Shown in pieces: positions 9,149 to 19,045 of a DNA stretch of 42,324 nucleotides. The stretch is taken from assembly GCF_027319265.1 (NCBI RefSeq), contig NZ_DAHVNP010000051.1:1-42324 (forward strand), given 5' to 3'. A model generated the notes under the pieces. It worked only from the letters and a program-made list of their open reading frames with translations. It did no database searches and was not told where the DNA came from. The translations under genes were made by a program, and so were the position numbers. This stretch comes from Ferrimicrobium sp. GTDB taxonomy: Bacteria > Actinomycetota > Acidimicrobiia > Acidimicrobiales > Acidimicrobiaceae. Within the stretch, counting starts at the first letter, position 1. The number at the start of each line of letters is the position of its first letter.

Positions 9149-9649
9149 ATTCGCGAATCTAACGGGGGCTACCTCCGGTCCAGTGCGAAGGCATTCCGTT
9201 CCGTGCATCTTTGCCAAGACGACTCACGGAGATTTGCCGTCCACTTGCTGCTTGACCCAGCCTCGTTTGACTCGTTACCAAGCCAAAACCCGAGATGATT
9301 CAGTCTGGCGGACCTGCAGACCTCAGCCTCATCGTCTGGATTTTGGCGAGGTCACAACGGCAGCGGACTTCGGGTATACCGTCGGTTGGTTTGCAAAGCC
9401 GTTCCTGTTCCCACCTTCTCAAGGTCTGCAAGGCAACCCCAAATGAGCCTTGGCAGTCCTACTGACGGTGCATCGTTCCCGTTACCACTCATTTGCATCC
9501 GGTCTATTGGGGGAGGCCGCTACCGGTGCGAGCACCGCGAGGGGCGGCACCTCGCTGTGTCGGCCTTATCTCCATCGACACGGCCGACGAGGTCCAGCGT
9601 CTCGGCGATTGGATCGCAAACTCGTAGCTGCCGCGAGGGGCGAGCCTGG
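9149..9649. other. Intergenic stretch between MATE gene and katG
   Basis: A TAGATT hexamer at 9156-9161 (minus strand reading), 7 nt before the MATE ATG, is a candidate -10 for a leaderless transcript. A plus-strand frame at 9493-9627 (TTG start, 44 codons) ends ...GLISIDTADEVQRLGDW and a few more residues, which reads like a genuine protein C-terminus but has no recognisable beginning. Nothing else is seen. No terminator is evident for katG. Confidence 0.35.
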
Positions 9650-11863
<2,214 letters not shown>

Positions 11864-11866
11864 TTA

Positions 11867-11898
11867 TTTACTTGTCTGTGGGTTTACTTGTCTGTGGG
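11867..11898. repeat. Perfect 16-bp tandem duplication upstream of katG
   Basis: TTTACTTGTCTGTGGG occurs at 11867-11882 and again at 11883-11898 with no gap. It lies immediately before the katG ribosome-binding site (katG ATG at 11851, reading leftward) and covers the 3' end of the furA-like remnant. It may be a replication slip or a paired operator; the first is the simpler view. Confidence 0.8.
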
Positions 11899-12360
11899 GG
11901 AAACCGCTACTGGTGCCGCTTCGCTGTCGAAACCCTCACTATGGTCTGTGGTGACGGCACAACTTTGAGTAGGGCGCCTCGGCTTCATCGAAGCGTGAGC
12001 GCTGCCTTCAAGAGGCTTGCCGCTGCGAACGCCAGTCCCTCTCTCGTCTGGATCGTGATCACTGGCCAGCGTGGTGGCACCGGTGGTCTGTGTTCTACCC
12101 CTCGTCGATGGCCAGCTCCATTCTCTAGGCCAGCCTGGTCTCGACAGAGGTCGCAAGTGAATGAAGCCTAAATTGAGACAAGCCCTCCGCGGGATTCGTC
12201 TCAATCCGCCGAACCACGAAGTCTGTCGACTTGCTCTCGCCGGAAGAACGAACGAGTCTTCTGTCCGCGGGGACACCACGGGCCACAAGGCAGCTGATGG
12301 TCCAACCACATTCGCATCGCCACTCTCGCAAGTCACCAATCTTGCCTCCACGTCATCCAA
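11884..12360 (-). pseudogene. Probable decayed FurA-type peroxide regulator
   Basis: A furA-sized space (477 bp) sits in the canonical furA position ahead of katG. Read across frames it keeps fragments like the Fur family: frame one begins DDVEARL, then VVGPSAALWPVV (compare the VTxPRxAVLxVV start of Fur proteins) and SRQT (12231-12220, compare VSRQTVY). The next frame then continues FVVRRIETNP and FRLH (compare GLVRRIEPAG..RYE), as if the DNA in between had been deleted with a frameshift. The first frame returns near the end with DHSEGFDSEA (11946-11917), like the DxxGFxxDEAEV tail of actinobacterial FurA. The CxxC zinc ligands and HHH motif are not found. The resemblance was judged by eye against remembered family motifs. 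The alternative is chance similarity in non-coding DNA. Confidence 0.4.
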
Positions 12361-12394
12361 CTATACCACCTATGTTTTTGGAGTATCACTATTT

Positions 12395-12409
12395 TTAGAA
12401 TTCTTCTAA
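12395..12409. promoter_or_regulatory. PerR/Fur-like operator
   Basis: TTAGAATTCTTCTAA is a 15-bp inverted repeat (TTAGAA, TTC, TTCTAA) in a short AT-rich island (12370-12415) that stands out from its surroundings. It resembles the 7-1-7 PerR box TTATAATNATTATAA. It lies just upstream of the furA-like remnant and katG, where peroxide-sensing Fur proteins bind in other genomes. Binding is inferred. Confidence 0.45.
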
Positions 12410-12821
12410 TTTTTGCTTTCACGCACTCCCCAGCGGTCGAAGGGCCAATCACTGCGGTATGTCCCTGACGGCCACCATCGACTCCCATCGGCGTCTCGGC
12501 GGATGCACTCATTCACGCCTGCTACCAACAACTGTCAGTCAACACCGGGTCATCGGCGTTTCGTCTGCCCAACAACCGGCAGCTGACCACACGGCACCCA
12601 GAGCTCACTTGGCTCGCCCCTGAGCACTCTCCCCCACGCGCGTAGAAGCTGTCCCTACAGAGTTCCCATCGCGTGCAAAGCGCTACACCACCGAGTCGAA
12701 AGGAGGCAGAACTATCGCACCACGACCCAACGCTTGCTCATCCAGCCAATTACGCAGCCGTGTTCCCGCAGACCACCAATCTGCAAAGGATGCACGATCG
12801 TCACCTGGTAGGGTCTCAACC
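12410..12821. other. Intergenic stretch before the helicase gene
   Basis: No gene called. On the plus strand an open run from about 12465 to a TAG near 12645 has no good start codon but reads like protein (for example SADALIHACYQQLSVNTG). It may be another gene remnant. No terminator or clear promoter was identified. Confidence 0.3.
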
Positions 12822-14390
12822 ATGCGACAGGCACAGGCACTCGCGAGACTCATCAAAGGCGACTCCGTCTTCTTAACTGGTCCACCAGGGGCTGGTAAAT
12901 CGTATGTGCTTCGCCAATTTGTGCATCTCGCTCGGCGTCGAGGGCTGACCGTGGCGGTCACTGCTTCGACCGGCATCGCTGCCACACAGATCGGTGGTGC
13001 AACCATCCATTCCTGGTCTGGCATCGGTATTCGAGATCAGCTCGCACCCAATGACCTTGCGAACCTTTCTTCGAAAGATCGCCTCGTCCGTAGGTACCTC
13101 ACCACCGACGCACTCATCATCGATGAGATTTCGATGCTCTCCGGCAACTTCCTTACCATGCTCGACCAGCTCGCTCGGACGCTTCGCGGCACTGATGCAC
13201 CGTTCGGAGGCCTGCAGATGGTTCTTGTCGGTGATATGTTCCAGCTCCCGCCGATCAATCGGGATTCGAGCGAGATCGATTTTGCCTTCCAGTCCGCAGC
13301 GTGGAGAGATCTCGACCCCCTCCCCTGCTATTTAACAGAACAACATCGACAATCCGGTGACGAACTCGCTGAGGTGCTCCATGCGATGAGGGATGGCTCG
13401 CTTGGTCAAACGCATCTTGCTATCCTCAACTCCCGCATCGGCATGGTCCCGAATGGCGATCATGAACCGACGCACCTCTACTCCCACAACGTAGATGTCG
13501 ACGCCATGAATGCCCAGCGACTCGCTCGCATTGGCGGAGAGGTGCACACCTACACCATGGAGCTTCGTGGACCGCCAGCGATCGTCGAACCGATGCGCCG
13601 TGGCGTGCTTACCCCAGATGAGTTGGCCCTGAAGGTAGGCGCAGAGGTCATGTTTGTCGCGAACGATCAGAATCTCCGCTACGCCAACGGCTCGCTCGCT
13701 CGAGTGGTTGATCTCTCCGGCCCGTGGCCCATCGTCGAGCTAGCTGCTACTTCACGTCGCATGAGTGTCGAACCGCATGCATGGGTACTTGAGGAGGATG
13801 GAAGTACAAAAGCAGAGATCCGGCAACTGCCACTGCGTCTCGCCTGGGCGATCACGATTCATAAGAGCCAAGGCATGAGTCTCGACGCGGCAGAGATCGA
13901 CCTCTCCCGATCTTTTACTCCAGGAATGGGTTATGTCGCCCTTTCACGGCTCCGAAGTCTCAGTGGTCTCTATCTCAAGGGTCTTAACACGATGGCGCTC
14001 CAACTCCATCCTGAGATCTTCGACTTCGATCGAGAACTCCGTCGACGCTCCGATCGGCTTGCAGAGGAGACGGACGACATCCTCATTGAGGAGGTCGTCA
14101 CCGACGAGGCGGTTCCGGCCGTCGACACCACCCCACTCGATCTGAATCTCTTCACCCAGCTCAAAGCATGGCGTCGCGAGCAAGCCAGAACCGAAGGGGT
14201 GCCAGCGTATGTGATCGCCCCCGACATGACACTCGCTGACATCGCGACGAAGACACCACAAGACAGTAGCGATCTCCTTCGTATCAAAGGCATGGGGACT
14301 ACTCGTGTCGCCCGCTATGGCGAAGCCATCATAGCGGTGATACAACGCTCCCTCAACCCGCCACCAACCCAGGATTCGCTCTTTGACTGA
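12822..14390 (+). CDS. Pif1-like superfamily 1 helicase with C-terminal HRDC domain
   Basis: A 522-residue cytosolic ATPase. The helicase core shows Walker A GPPGAGKS (20-27), Walker B LIIDEISML (98-106), motif III VGDMFQLPP (136-144), TEQHRQ (172-177), and the late motifs AITIHKSQGMSL (343-354) and GYVALSRLRSL (370-380). These define the Pif1/RecD-like branch, 5'-3' helicases that unwind forks, G-quadruplexes or recombination intermediates. Residues about 440-508 are an HRDC domain (FTQLKAWRREQARTEGVPAY ... LLRIKGMG), a nucleic-acid-binding module best known from RecQ. The tail ends TQDSLFD, close to the QLxLF sliding-clamp-binding consensus. ATG 12822 follows GGTAGGG. It appears monocistronic. 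The exact substrate is unknown. Confidence 0.88.
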   Translation: MRQAQALARLIKGDSVFLTGPPGAGKSYVLRQFVHLARRRGLTVAVTASTGIAATQIGGATIHSWSGIGIRDQLAPNDLANLSSKDRLVRRYLTTDALIIDEISMLSGNFLTMLDQLARTLRGTDAPFGGLQMVLVGDMFQLPPINRDSSEIDFAFQSAAWRDLDPLPCYLTEQHRQSGDELAEVLHAMRDGSLGQTHLAILNSRIGMVPNGDHEPTHLYSHNVDVDAMNAQRLARIGGEVHTYTMELRGPPAIVEPMRRGVLTPDELALKVGAEVMFVANDQNLRYANGSLARVVDLSGPWPIVELAATSRRMSVEPHAWVLEEDGSTKAEIRQLPLRLAWAITIHKSQGMSLDAAEIDLSRSFTPGMGYVALSRLRSLSGLYLKGLNTMALQLHPEIFDFDRELRRRSDRLAEETDDILIEEVVTDEAVPAVDTTPLDLNLFTQLKAWRREQARTEGVPAYVIAPDMTLADIATKTPQDSSDLLRIKGMGTTRVARYGEAIIAVIQRSLNPPPTQDSLFD

Positions 14391-14468
14391 GGCCAACGAC
14401 CTCCCCTAGCGACATGCTCCTTCCGTTCCATGAAGGCATCTTTGCACTCGGGCCTCTAGGGTGCTGCT

Positions 14469-15956
14469 ATGTCAGAGTTCCAACATCCTCGACCCTCAGA
14501 CGCCGCCGAAGACCTCGCCGCGTCAACCGCTGGCCCCATACTCTCCTCAAGCTTCCTCTCTATTGACCGCTTGTTCCTCAGCTTCTTCGAAGAGTACCGA
14601 GTACCCGGTCTGGCTTGGGGGATCGTGGATCGCAGCGGGCTCGTCCACCACGGCACCCATGGAGTCAAGAACGTTGTCAGTCAGCTCGCACCCGCCCACA
14701 CCGATATCTTTCGCATCGCCTCCATGACCAAGAGCTTTACGGCACTGTGTGCCCTCCATCTTCGAGACCAAGGAAAGCTCACTCTTGCTGACCCCGTCAT
14801 GCGCTGGCTCCCCGAACTCAACCTCCACACAGCATCATCTGATACGCACGCACCGATCACCATCGGTGATCTCCTCTCCATGTCGTCTGGGCTGGTGGAG
14901 GACGATCCGTGGGCTGATCGTCAATTAGCACTGAGTCAAGAGGCCTTCCTTGCGGTGTTGTCCAATGGGATCGGCCTTGACCTTGTACCCGCAACGGCCT
15001 TTGAGTACTCTAACCTCGGCTATGCCATCGTCGGAATGATCATCGAACGAGCAGCCGGAGTGCCCCTCTCTGCAGTCGCCACTGAGGCAATCTTCGACCC
15101 ACTCAACATGGTCGCAACCACCTGGGACCTGTTGGCATCCGACCCGACTCGAGTGGTCTCGGGTCACAGCCTCTGTGACGGGCAGTGGCAGGTCGAACCG
15201 CTCTTGGGCGACGGAGCCTTTGGCCCCATGGGGGGCCTTGGGTCGACGATTGAAGATCTCGCAAGATGGGTCGCTCTCCACCTCAACGCATGGGTGGGCC
15301 CCCAGCAGTTGGCTCCATCAGTGAAGGGCTCCACCCTTCGCGAAATGGCCGATATCCACCGCGTCATGGTACAGCCCCGACTGACAGGCCCCGATCTCAT
15401 CGCCCAAGGTTACGGCTACGGGTTGATGGTCGCGCACCATCGGCTACTTGGTCGAGTCGTTGGCCACAGCGGAGGACTACCCGGTTATGGTTCTCGCATG
15501 GAGTGGCTCCCGGAGTATGGAATCGGTATCGTTGCACTGGCGAACAGGACCTATACACCTTTGACCGATGTGGTTCGAAGAGGGTTGACCCTGCTCGTCG
15601 AGGAGGGTTTCGTGATCGCCACGACTCAGCAGCCTTCTCTAGAACTCCTACAGGTCTATGAAGCAGTCAATAACGCTTACCTAAATCCCGAACAACAGTC
15701 GTTGCTCCAGGAGGCAGCGCTCCCTACCTACTTGCTCGATCGAGACGACGAGCGGCGACCGCCAGACTTCCCGTCACTGCGCCAAACTTACGGACAACTC
15801 ATCGCCGCCGACCCACTCATCCCAACGGGATCGCTCCGTGGACACTGGAGCTTGCGGTGTCAACACGGGATACTCAACGTCGAAGCCATGCTCGGTCCCA
15901 CCACTCCTCATCGATTGCAGTTCCTGAAGATCAACGCAGACCGGACGTCCGATTGA
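14469..15956 (+). CDS. Beta-lactamase-fold serine hydrolase (class C / PBP-like family)
   Basis: A 495-residue protein. The serine acyl-enzyme triad motifs are present: SxxK as S85-M-T-K88, YxN as Y180-S-N182 and HxG as H333-S-G335. This is the PF00144 family, which includes AmpC beta-lactamases, D-Ala-D-Ala peptidases and esterases. No signal peptide or lipobox is seen at the N-terminus, so it is probably cytoplasmic, which argues for an esterase or peptidase rather than a drug-resistance enzyme. About 110 residues follow the core and form an extra C-terminal domain of unknown role. It starts 78 bp after the helicase stop, and the two need not be co-transcribed. The ATG has no strong Shine-Dalgarno. 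Confidence 0.88.
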   Translation: MSEFQHPRPSDAAEDLAASTAGPILSSSFLSIDRLFLSFFEEYRVPGLAWGIVDRSGLVHHGTHGVKNVVSQLAPAHTDIFRIASMTKSFTALCALHLRDQGKLTLADPVMRWLPELNLHTASSDTHAPITIGDLLSMSSGLVEDDPWADRQLALSQEAFLAVLSNGIGLDLVPATAFEYSNLGYAIVGMIIERAAGVPLSAVATEAIFDPLNMVATTWDLLASDPTRVVSGHSLCDGQWQVEPLLGDGAFGPMGGLGSTIEDLARWVALHLNAWVGPQQLAPSVKGSTLREMADIHRVMVQPRLTGPDLIAQGYGYGLMVAHHRLLGRVVGHSGGLPGYGSRMEWLPEYGIGIVALANRTYTPLTDVVRRGLTLLVEEGFVIATTQQPSLELLQVYEAVNNAYLNPEQQSLLQEAALPTYLLDRDDERRPPDFPSLRQTYGQLIAADPLIPTGSLRGHWSLRCQHGILNVEAMLGPTTPHRLQFLKINADRTSD

Positions 15957-16154
15957 GCCACGGAAACACAATCAGTCTCGCTCCGACCCATCGTGTCTTG
16001 ACCATGCACCGTCGAATACCCCGCACCCTAGAAGGCAGACCTTCACGCCAAAAAGCTCTCATAGCTGTTTTGCAACCACACGCCGCTTGGTACTCCGGTA
16101 CTCCGGTCAGAGGACGTCCTCCACCATGTGGCCACGAACACCCAGTGGTGTCAT

Positions 16155-16222
16155 CGATGGCCCGACCCTACCGATGGCCCGACCCTACCGATGGCCTGAC
16201 CCTATCGATGGCCCGATCGTGT
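16155..16222. repeat. 17-bp tandem repeat, four copies
   Basis: CGATGGCCCGACCCTAC repeats at 16155-16171 and 16172-16188, with changes at 16189-16205, and decays in the fourth copy (16206-16222). It lies in the 369-bp space between the convergent hydrolase and osmC genes, which otherwise holds only a GGTACTCC duplication near 16088 and no gene. The period is not a multiple of three, so the repeat is non-coding. Confidence 0.85.
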
Positions 16223-16325
16223 CGCTCCTTGGTGACAAGTCACTGCAACTCCACCGTGTGCCAGGTCCGCGCACCAAGTCCGTGCATAGACGTACGCCAG
16301 CAGTGCTGGACCCAAAGGACGCTGA

Positions 16326-16757
16326 CTACTCGAAGGTCAAGTCGATCTGGGTGCCAGCTAACGCTTTACTGACGGGACAAGTGCGCTTGGCATCCTCGGC
16401 GATTCGATGGAACTCGCTCTCATCGATACCTTTGGCTCCTCCGCCTACCGCAAGTTCAATGCGGGGAATTCGAAATCCGCCCTCTGGGTCAGGACCGAGA
16501 TGAACCTTTGCTCCAATCGTTAAATGGATATCCTCTCCTCCAGCCTCCCCCAGCAGAGCTGAGAACTGCATCGCGAAACACGAGGTGTGCGCAGCGGCGA
16601 TCAACTCCTCTGGGCTTGTCGTACCCTCGGCGTGATCGGCAGCTCGCTTCGGAAAGGAGACTTCGTAGGAGCCAACACCGGAGCTGGTGAGTGCCACCGT
16701 GCCCGTCCCTTGTTCCAGTGATCCACGCCAGGTTGTTTGTGCTTCTCGTATTGGCAT
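16326..16757 (-). CDS. osmC: OsmC family organic hydroperoxide reductase
   Basis: A 143-residue cytosolic thiol peroxidase, the length of E. coli OsmC. The two catalytic cysteines are C60 in TSPEELIAAAHTSCFAM and C127 in AKRTCPVSKAL. The LxGEAG segment and the order of motifs favour OsmC over Ohr. It reduces organic hydroperoxides, complementing KatG, which handles H2O2. The frame extends eight codons upstream, but GGAG about 6 nt before ATG 16757 and the family N-terminus (MPIREAQTTWRG) fix the start. A perfect 14-bp inverted repeat lies 46 bp upstream and is a candidate operator. Confidence 0.92.
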   Translation of the reverse strand: MPIREAQTTWRGSLEQGTGTVALTSSGVGSYEVSFPKRAADHAEGTTSPEELIAAAHTSCFAMQFSALLGEAGGEDIHLTIGAKVHLGPDPEGGFRIPRIELAVGGGAKGIDESEFHRIAEDAKRTCPVSKALAGTQIDLTFE

Positions 16758-16802
16758 ATCGTCTCCTTCATCCACTCGCACACTACGACCTCATCTTATT
16801 CC

Positions 16803-16839
16803 GATGGTGTCGAGCGCCGACTCGCCGCTCGACACCATC
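16803..16839. promoter_or_regulatory. Perfect 14-bp inverted repeat upstream of osmC
   Basis: GATGGTGTCGAGCG (16803-16816) pairs exactly with 16826-16839 across a 9-nt loop. It ends 46 bp before the osmC start (reading leftward) in the only region that could hold its promoter. It could be an operator or a leader hairpin. No T run follows on either strand, which speaks against a terminator. Confidence 0.6.
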
Positions 16840-16975
16840 CACACAAGACAAGCGACACATCGCCCCAATACCACGCTACCCATCTGCGTTATTGGGTAAT
16901 AAACTGGACAATCAACAACGTCAAGAGCCAAACCGCAACAGACAAAACCGGCCGCACGCATCCGGTCCCATGCGG

Positions 16976-17190
16976 TCATAGGTCGCGCAAACGCTCCCGG
17001 ATGGCTCCGGCCCAACGGTTGGCTCCCCTTAATGTCTCTTCGTCACCCACGTGCCATACCGTCTCCACCGATCACGACTCGTCACGGCTCATCATCTTCT
17101 CGATATCGAGACGCCACTCATCGTCGACAAGAGGTCTACCACCAGGGTCAAGTATCTCTCTTGCGTAGCACAGCGGAGTTCGTAGTGATC
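16976..17190 (-). pseudogene. Possible gene remnant with an internal stop, unknown family
   Basis: One minus-strand frame reads like a real soluble protein on both sides of a TGA at 17074-17072. Before the stop it contains REILDPGGRPLVDDEWRLDI and ends MSRDES. After it come VETVWHVGDEETLRGANRW and AIRERLRDL, ending at TGA 16978-16976. Codon choice and composition look coding, with no clear start or ribosome-binding site. I recognise no family. It could be a degraded gene, or two tiny genes; a sequencing error is also possible. Confidence 0.3.
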
Positions 17191-17242
17191 CTTCCTCATG
17201 TGAAGTGCACGAAGCGAACAGGCACAAACTTGCCGTAGGATG

Positions 17243-17256
17243 GTAGATCGATCTAC
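17243..17256. promoter_or_regulatory. 14-bp perfect palindrome in the aspS leader
   Basis: GTAGATCGATCTAC lies directly ahead of the aspS ribosome-binding site (GGAGGG at 17258-17263) and just after a possible -10 TAGGAT (17236-17241). It may be an operator or chance. Confidence 0.25.
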
Positions 17257-17273
17257 TGGAGGGAACTCGTTCT

Positions 17274-19043
17274 ATGCAACCTTTGGACAACTACGCTGCC
17301 GCGCCGGAACCAGCCGGCCTCCGAACGGCCTACGCGAGCTCACTCAACGAGACCCGCATCGGAGAGGTTGTGCAGGTCTGCGGTTGGGTGAATCGAATCC
17401 GCGAACACGGCGAGCACCTTGTCTTCGTAGACGTACGGGACTTCACCGGCATCGTGCAGTGTGTGGTACCACGGAGTGAGAACCTGCACCCTGAATGGGT
17501 TGTGCAGATCACTGGAACCGTTGCAGAGCGACCGGAGGGCACAGATAACGCTCAGCTCAGTACCGGACGAATAGAGCTTCGTGATCCTAGCGTCCGAGTT
17601 CTCGCTGAGGCGGAGCCCATCCCCTTCTCGCTCGACGAACGAGTGGAACTTGACGAGGCAACACGCTTGCGGTACCGTTATATCGATCTTCGAAGGACGC
17701 GGATGCAACGCAACCTCCGTTTACGGTCAGTCGTTAATGCCGCAATCCGTCGTTCGATGGAAGAGCAGGGCTTTGCCGAGATCGAGACACCGTTACTTTG
17801 GACCCCCACTCCTGAGGGTGCTCGAGAGTTCTTGGTGCCGTCGCGCACGCAACCACAGAACTTCTATGTACTGCCGCAATCGCCACAGATCGCCAAACAA
17901 CTTCTTATGGTCGCTGGCTTTGACCGTTACTACCAGATCGCGCGCTGTCTACGCGATGAGGACCTTCGGGCTGATCGCCAGTTCGAGTTCACGCAATTAG
18001 ATCTTGAAGCCTCATTCGTCACCCAAAGCGATATCCTCGACTTTGTCTCGCACGCCATTCGCGCAGTCGTGCAAGCAGTTCGGCCCGAGACCACCATCGA
18101 GATCGACACTATCACCTGGCGTGACGCCATGAACCGCTACGGCTCCGACAAGCCAGACCGTCGTTTTGGGGCCCAACTGCATGATGTAACCGCCATCTTT
18201 TCCGATACAAATGTGAGGGCACTCACCGCACCGAGCGTCCAGGCTATGGTCGCACCAAGTCCGTTAAGTCGTGCACGCCTTGATGAACTCGTCGACCGGG
18301 CGAAGGGACTCGGCGCCAAAGGGCTCCTCTGGTTGCGGGTTGAGGAGACAGATGGCAGACTCTCACTCAACTCTCCTGTCTCGAAGTTCCTCAGTGACAC
18401 AGAACAACAACAACTGATAGCTGCCCTCGCAGCGAAGGCAAACGATGTCATCTTGATGGTGGCAGATGACTGGGAGAAAGCCGTCACGATCCTTGGGCAA
18501 ATTCGTCTTGGCCTCGGCAAACCACTGGCGGACCAGGAGATACTCGACTTTTTCTGGGTCATTGACTTCCCTCTCTTCGAAGGTCTTGATGAGTTTGGCA
18601 CACCGATCTCTGCCCATCATCCCTTCACGATGCCCAACGAGGACGACTTTGCCCGTCTGGATACTGATCCGCTATCGGTACGGTCACAATCGTATGACCT
18701 GGTTTTGAACGGGTGGGAGCTTGGATCGGGATCTATCCGAATCCACACGTCCTCCATCCAATCCAAAATCTTCGAGGTCCTCGGCATCGACGAAGAGACC
18801 GCTCAGTCACGCTTTGGCTTCCTGCTCGATGCCTTCAAGTATGGCGCTCCTCCACATGGAGGCTTCGCCTTTGGCATCGACCGCCTCAGCGCCCTCCTCG
18901 CCGGCGAGGAGAACATTCGAGAATTAATCGCCTTCCCAAAGACGCAGAGCGGTTCGGATCTTATGACGGGTGCACCGAAGAGGATCGCTACCGACGCACT
19001 CGCCCAACTCGGTCTTCAGCCGACGGCCCGCGCCAAGGATTAG
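17274..19043 (+). CDS. aspS: Aspartyl-tRNA synthetase
   Basis: A 589-residue class II synthetase of the bacterial type, normal length. It has an N-terminal OB-fold anticodon-binding domain (about 1-115, VCGWVNRIREHGEHLVFVDV), the class II catalytic core with motif 2 RDEDLRADRQFEFTQ, an inserted GAD domain in the middle, and motif 3 GGFAFGIDRLSALL near the C-terminus. It charges tRNA-Asp. Actinobacterial enzymes of this type often also charge tRNA-Asn, with an amidotransferase correcting the product, but the sequence alone does not settle that here. GGAGGG precedes the ATG. Its stop is 2 nt before the rarA start, so the two are co-transcribed. No T-box leader was seen. Confidence 0.97.
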   Translation: MQPLDNYAAAPEPAGLRTAYASSLNETRIGEVVQVCGWVNRIREHGEHLVFVDVRDFTGIVQCVVPRSENLHPEWVVQITGTVAERPEGTDNAQLSTGRIELRDPSVRVLAEAEPIPFSLDERVELDEATRLRYRYIDLRRTRMQRNLRLRSVVNAAIRRSMEEQGFAEIETPLLWTPTPEGAREFLVPSRTQPQNFYVLPQSPQIAKQLLMVAGFDRYYQIARCLRDEDLRADRQFEFTQLDLEASFVTQSDILDFVSHAIRAVVQAVRPETTIEIDTITWRDAMNRYGSDKPDRRFGAQLHDVTAIFSDTNVRALTAPSVQAMVAPSPLSRARLDELVDRAKGLGAKGLLWLRVEETDGRLSLNSPVSKFLSDTEQQQLIAALAAKANDVILMVADDWEKAVTILGQIRLGLGKPLADQEILDFFWVIDFPLFEGLDEFGTPISAHHPFTMPNEDDFARLDTDPLSVRSQSYDLVLNGWELGSGSIRIHTSSIQSKIFEVLGIDEETAQSRFGFLLDAFKYGAPPHGGFAFGIDRLSALLAGEENIRELIAFPKTQSGSDLMTGAPKRIATDALAQLGLQPTARAKD

Positions 19044-19045
19044 GC

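Noticed and set aside
12360-12370. A leaderless promoter (TATAGT) for the furA-like remnant
   Set aside because: The hexamer overlaps the TTG that opens the frame, so the spacing is wrong for a start there.
16840-17273. T-box or other riboswitch before aspS
   Set aside because: No T-box core sequence or antiterminator pairing was seen. The only structure is a short palindrome.
18713-19045. Upstream extension of RarA
   Set aside because: It overlaps the last third of aspS in another frame and has no family similarity; GTG 19046 has a good ribosome-binding site.
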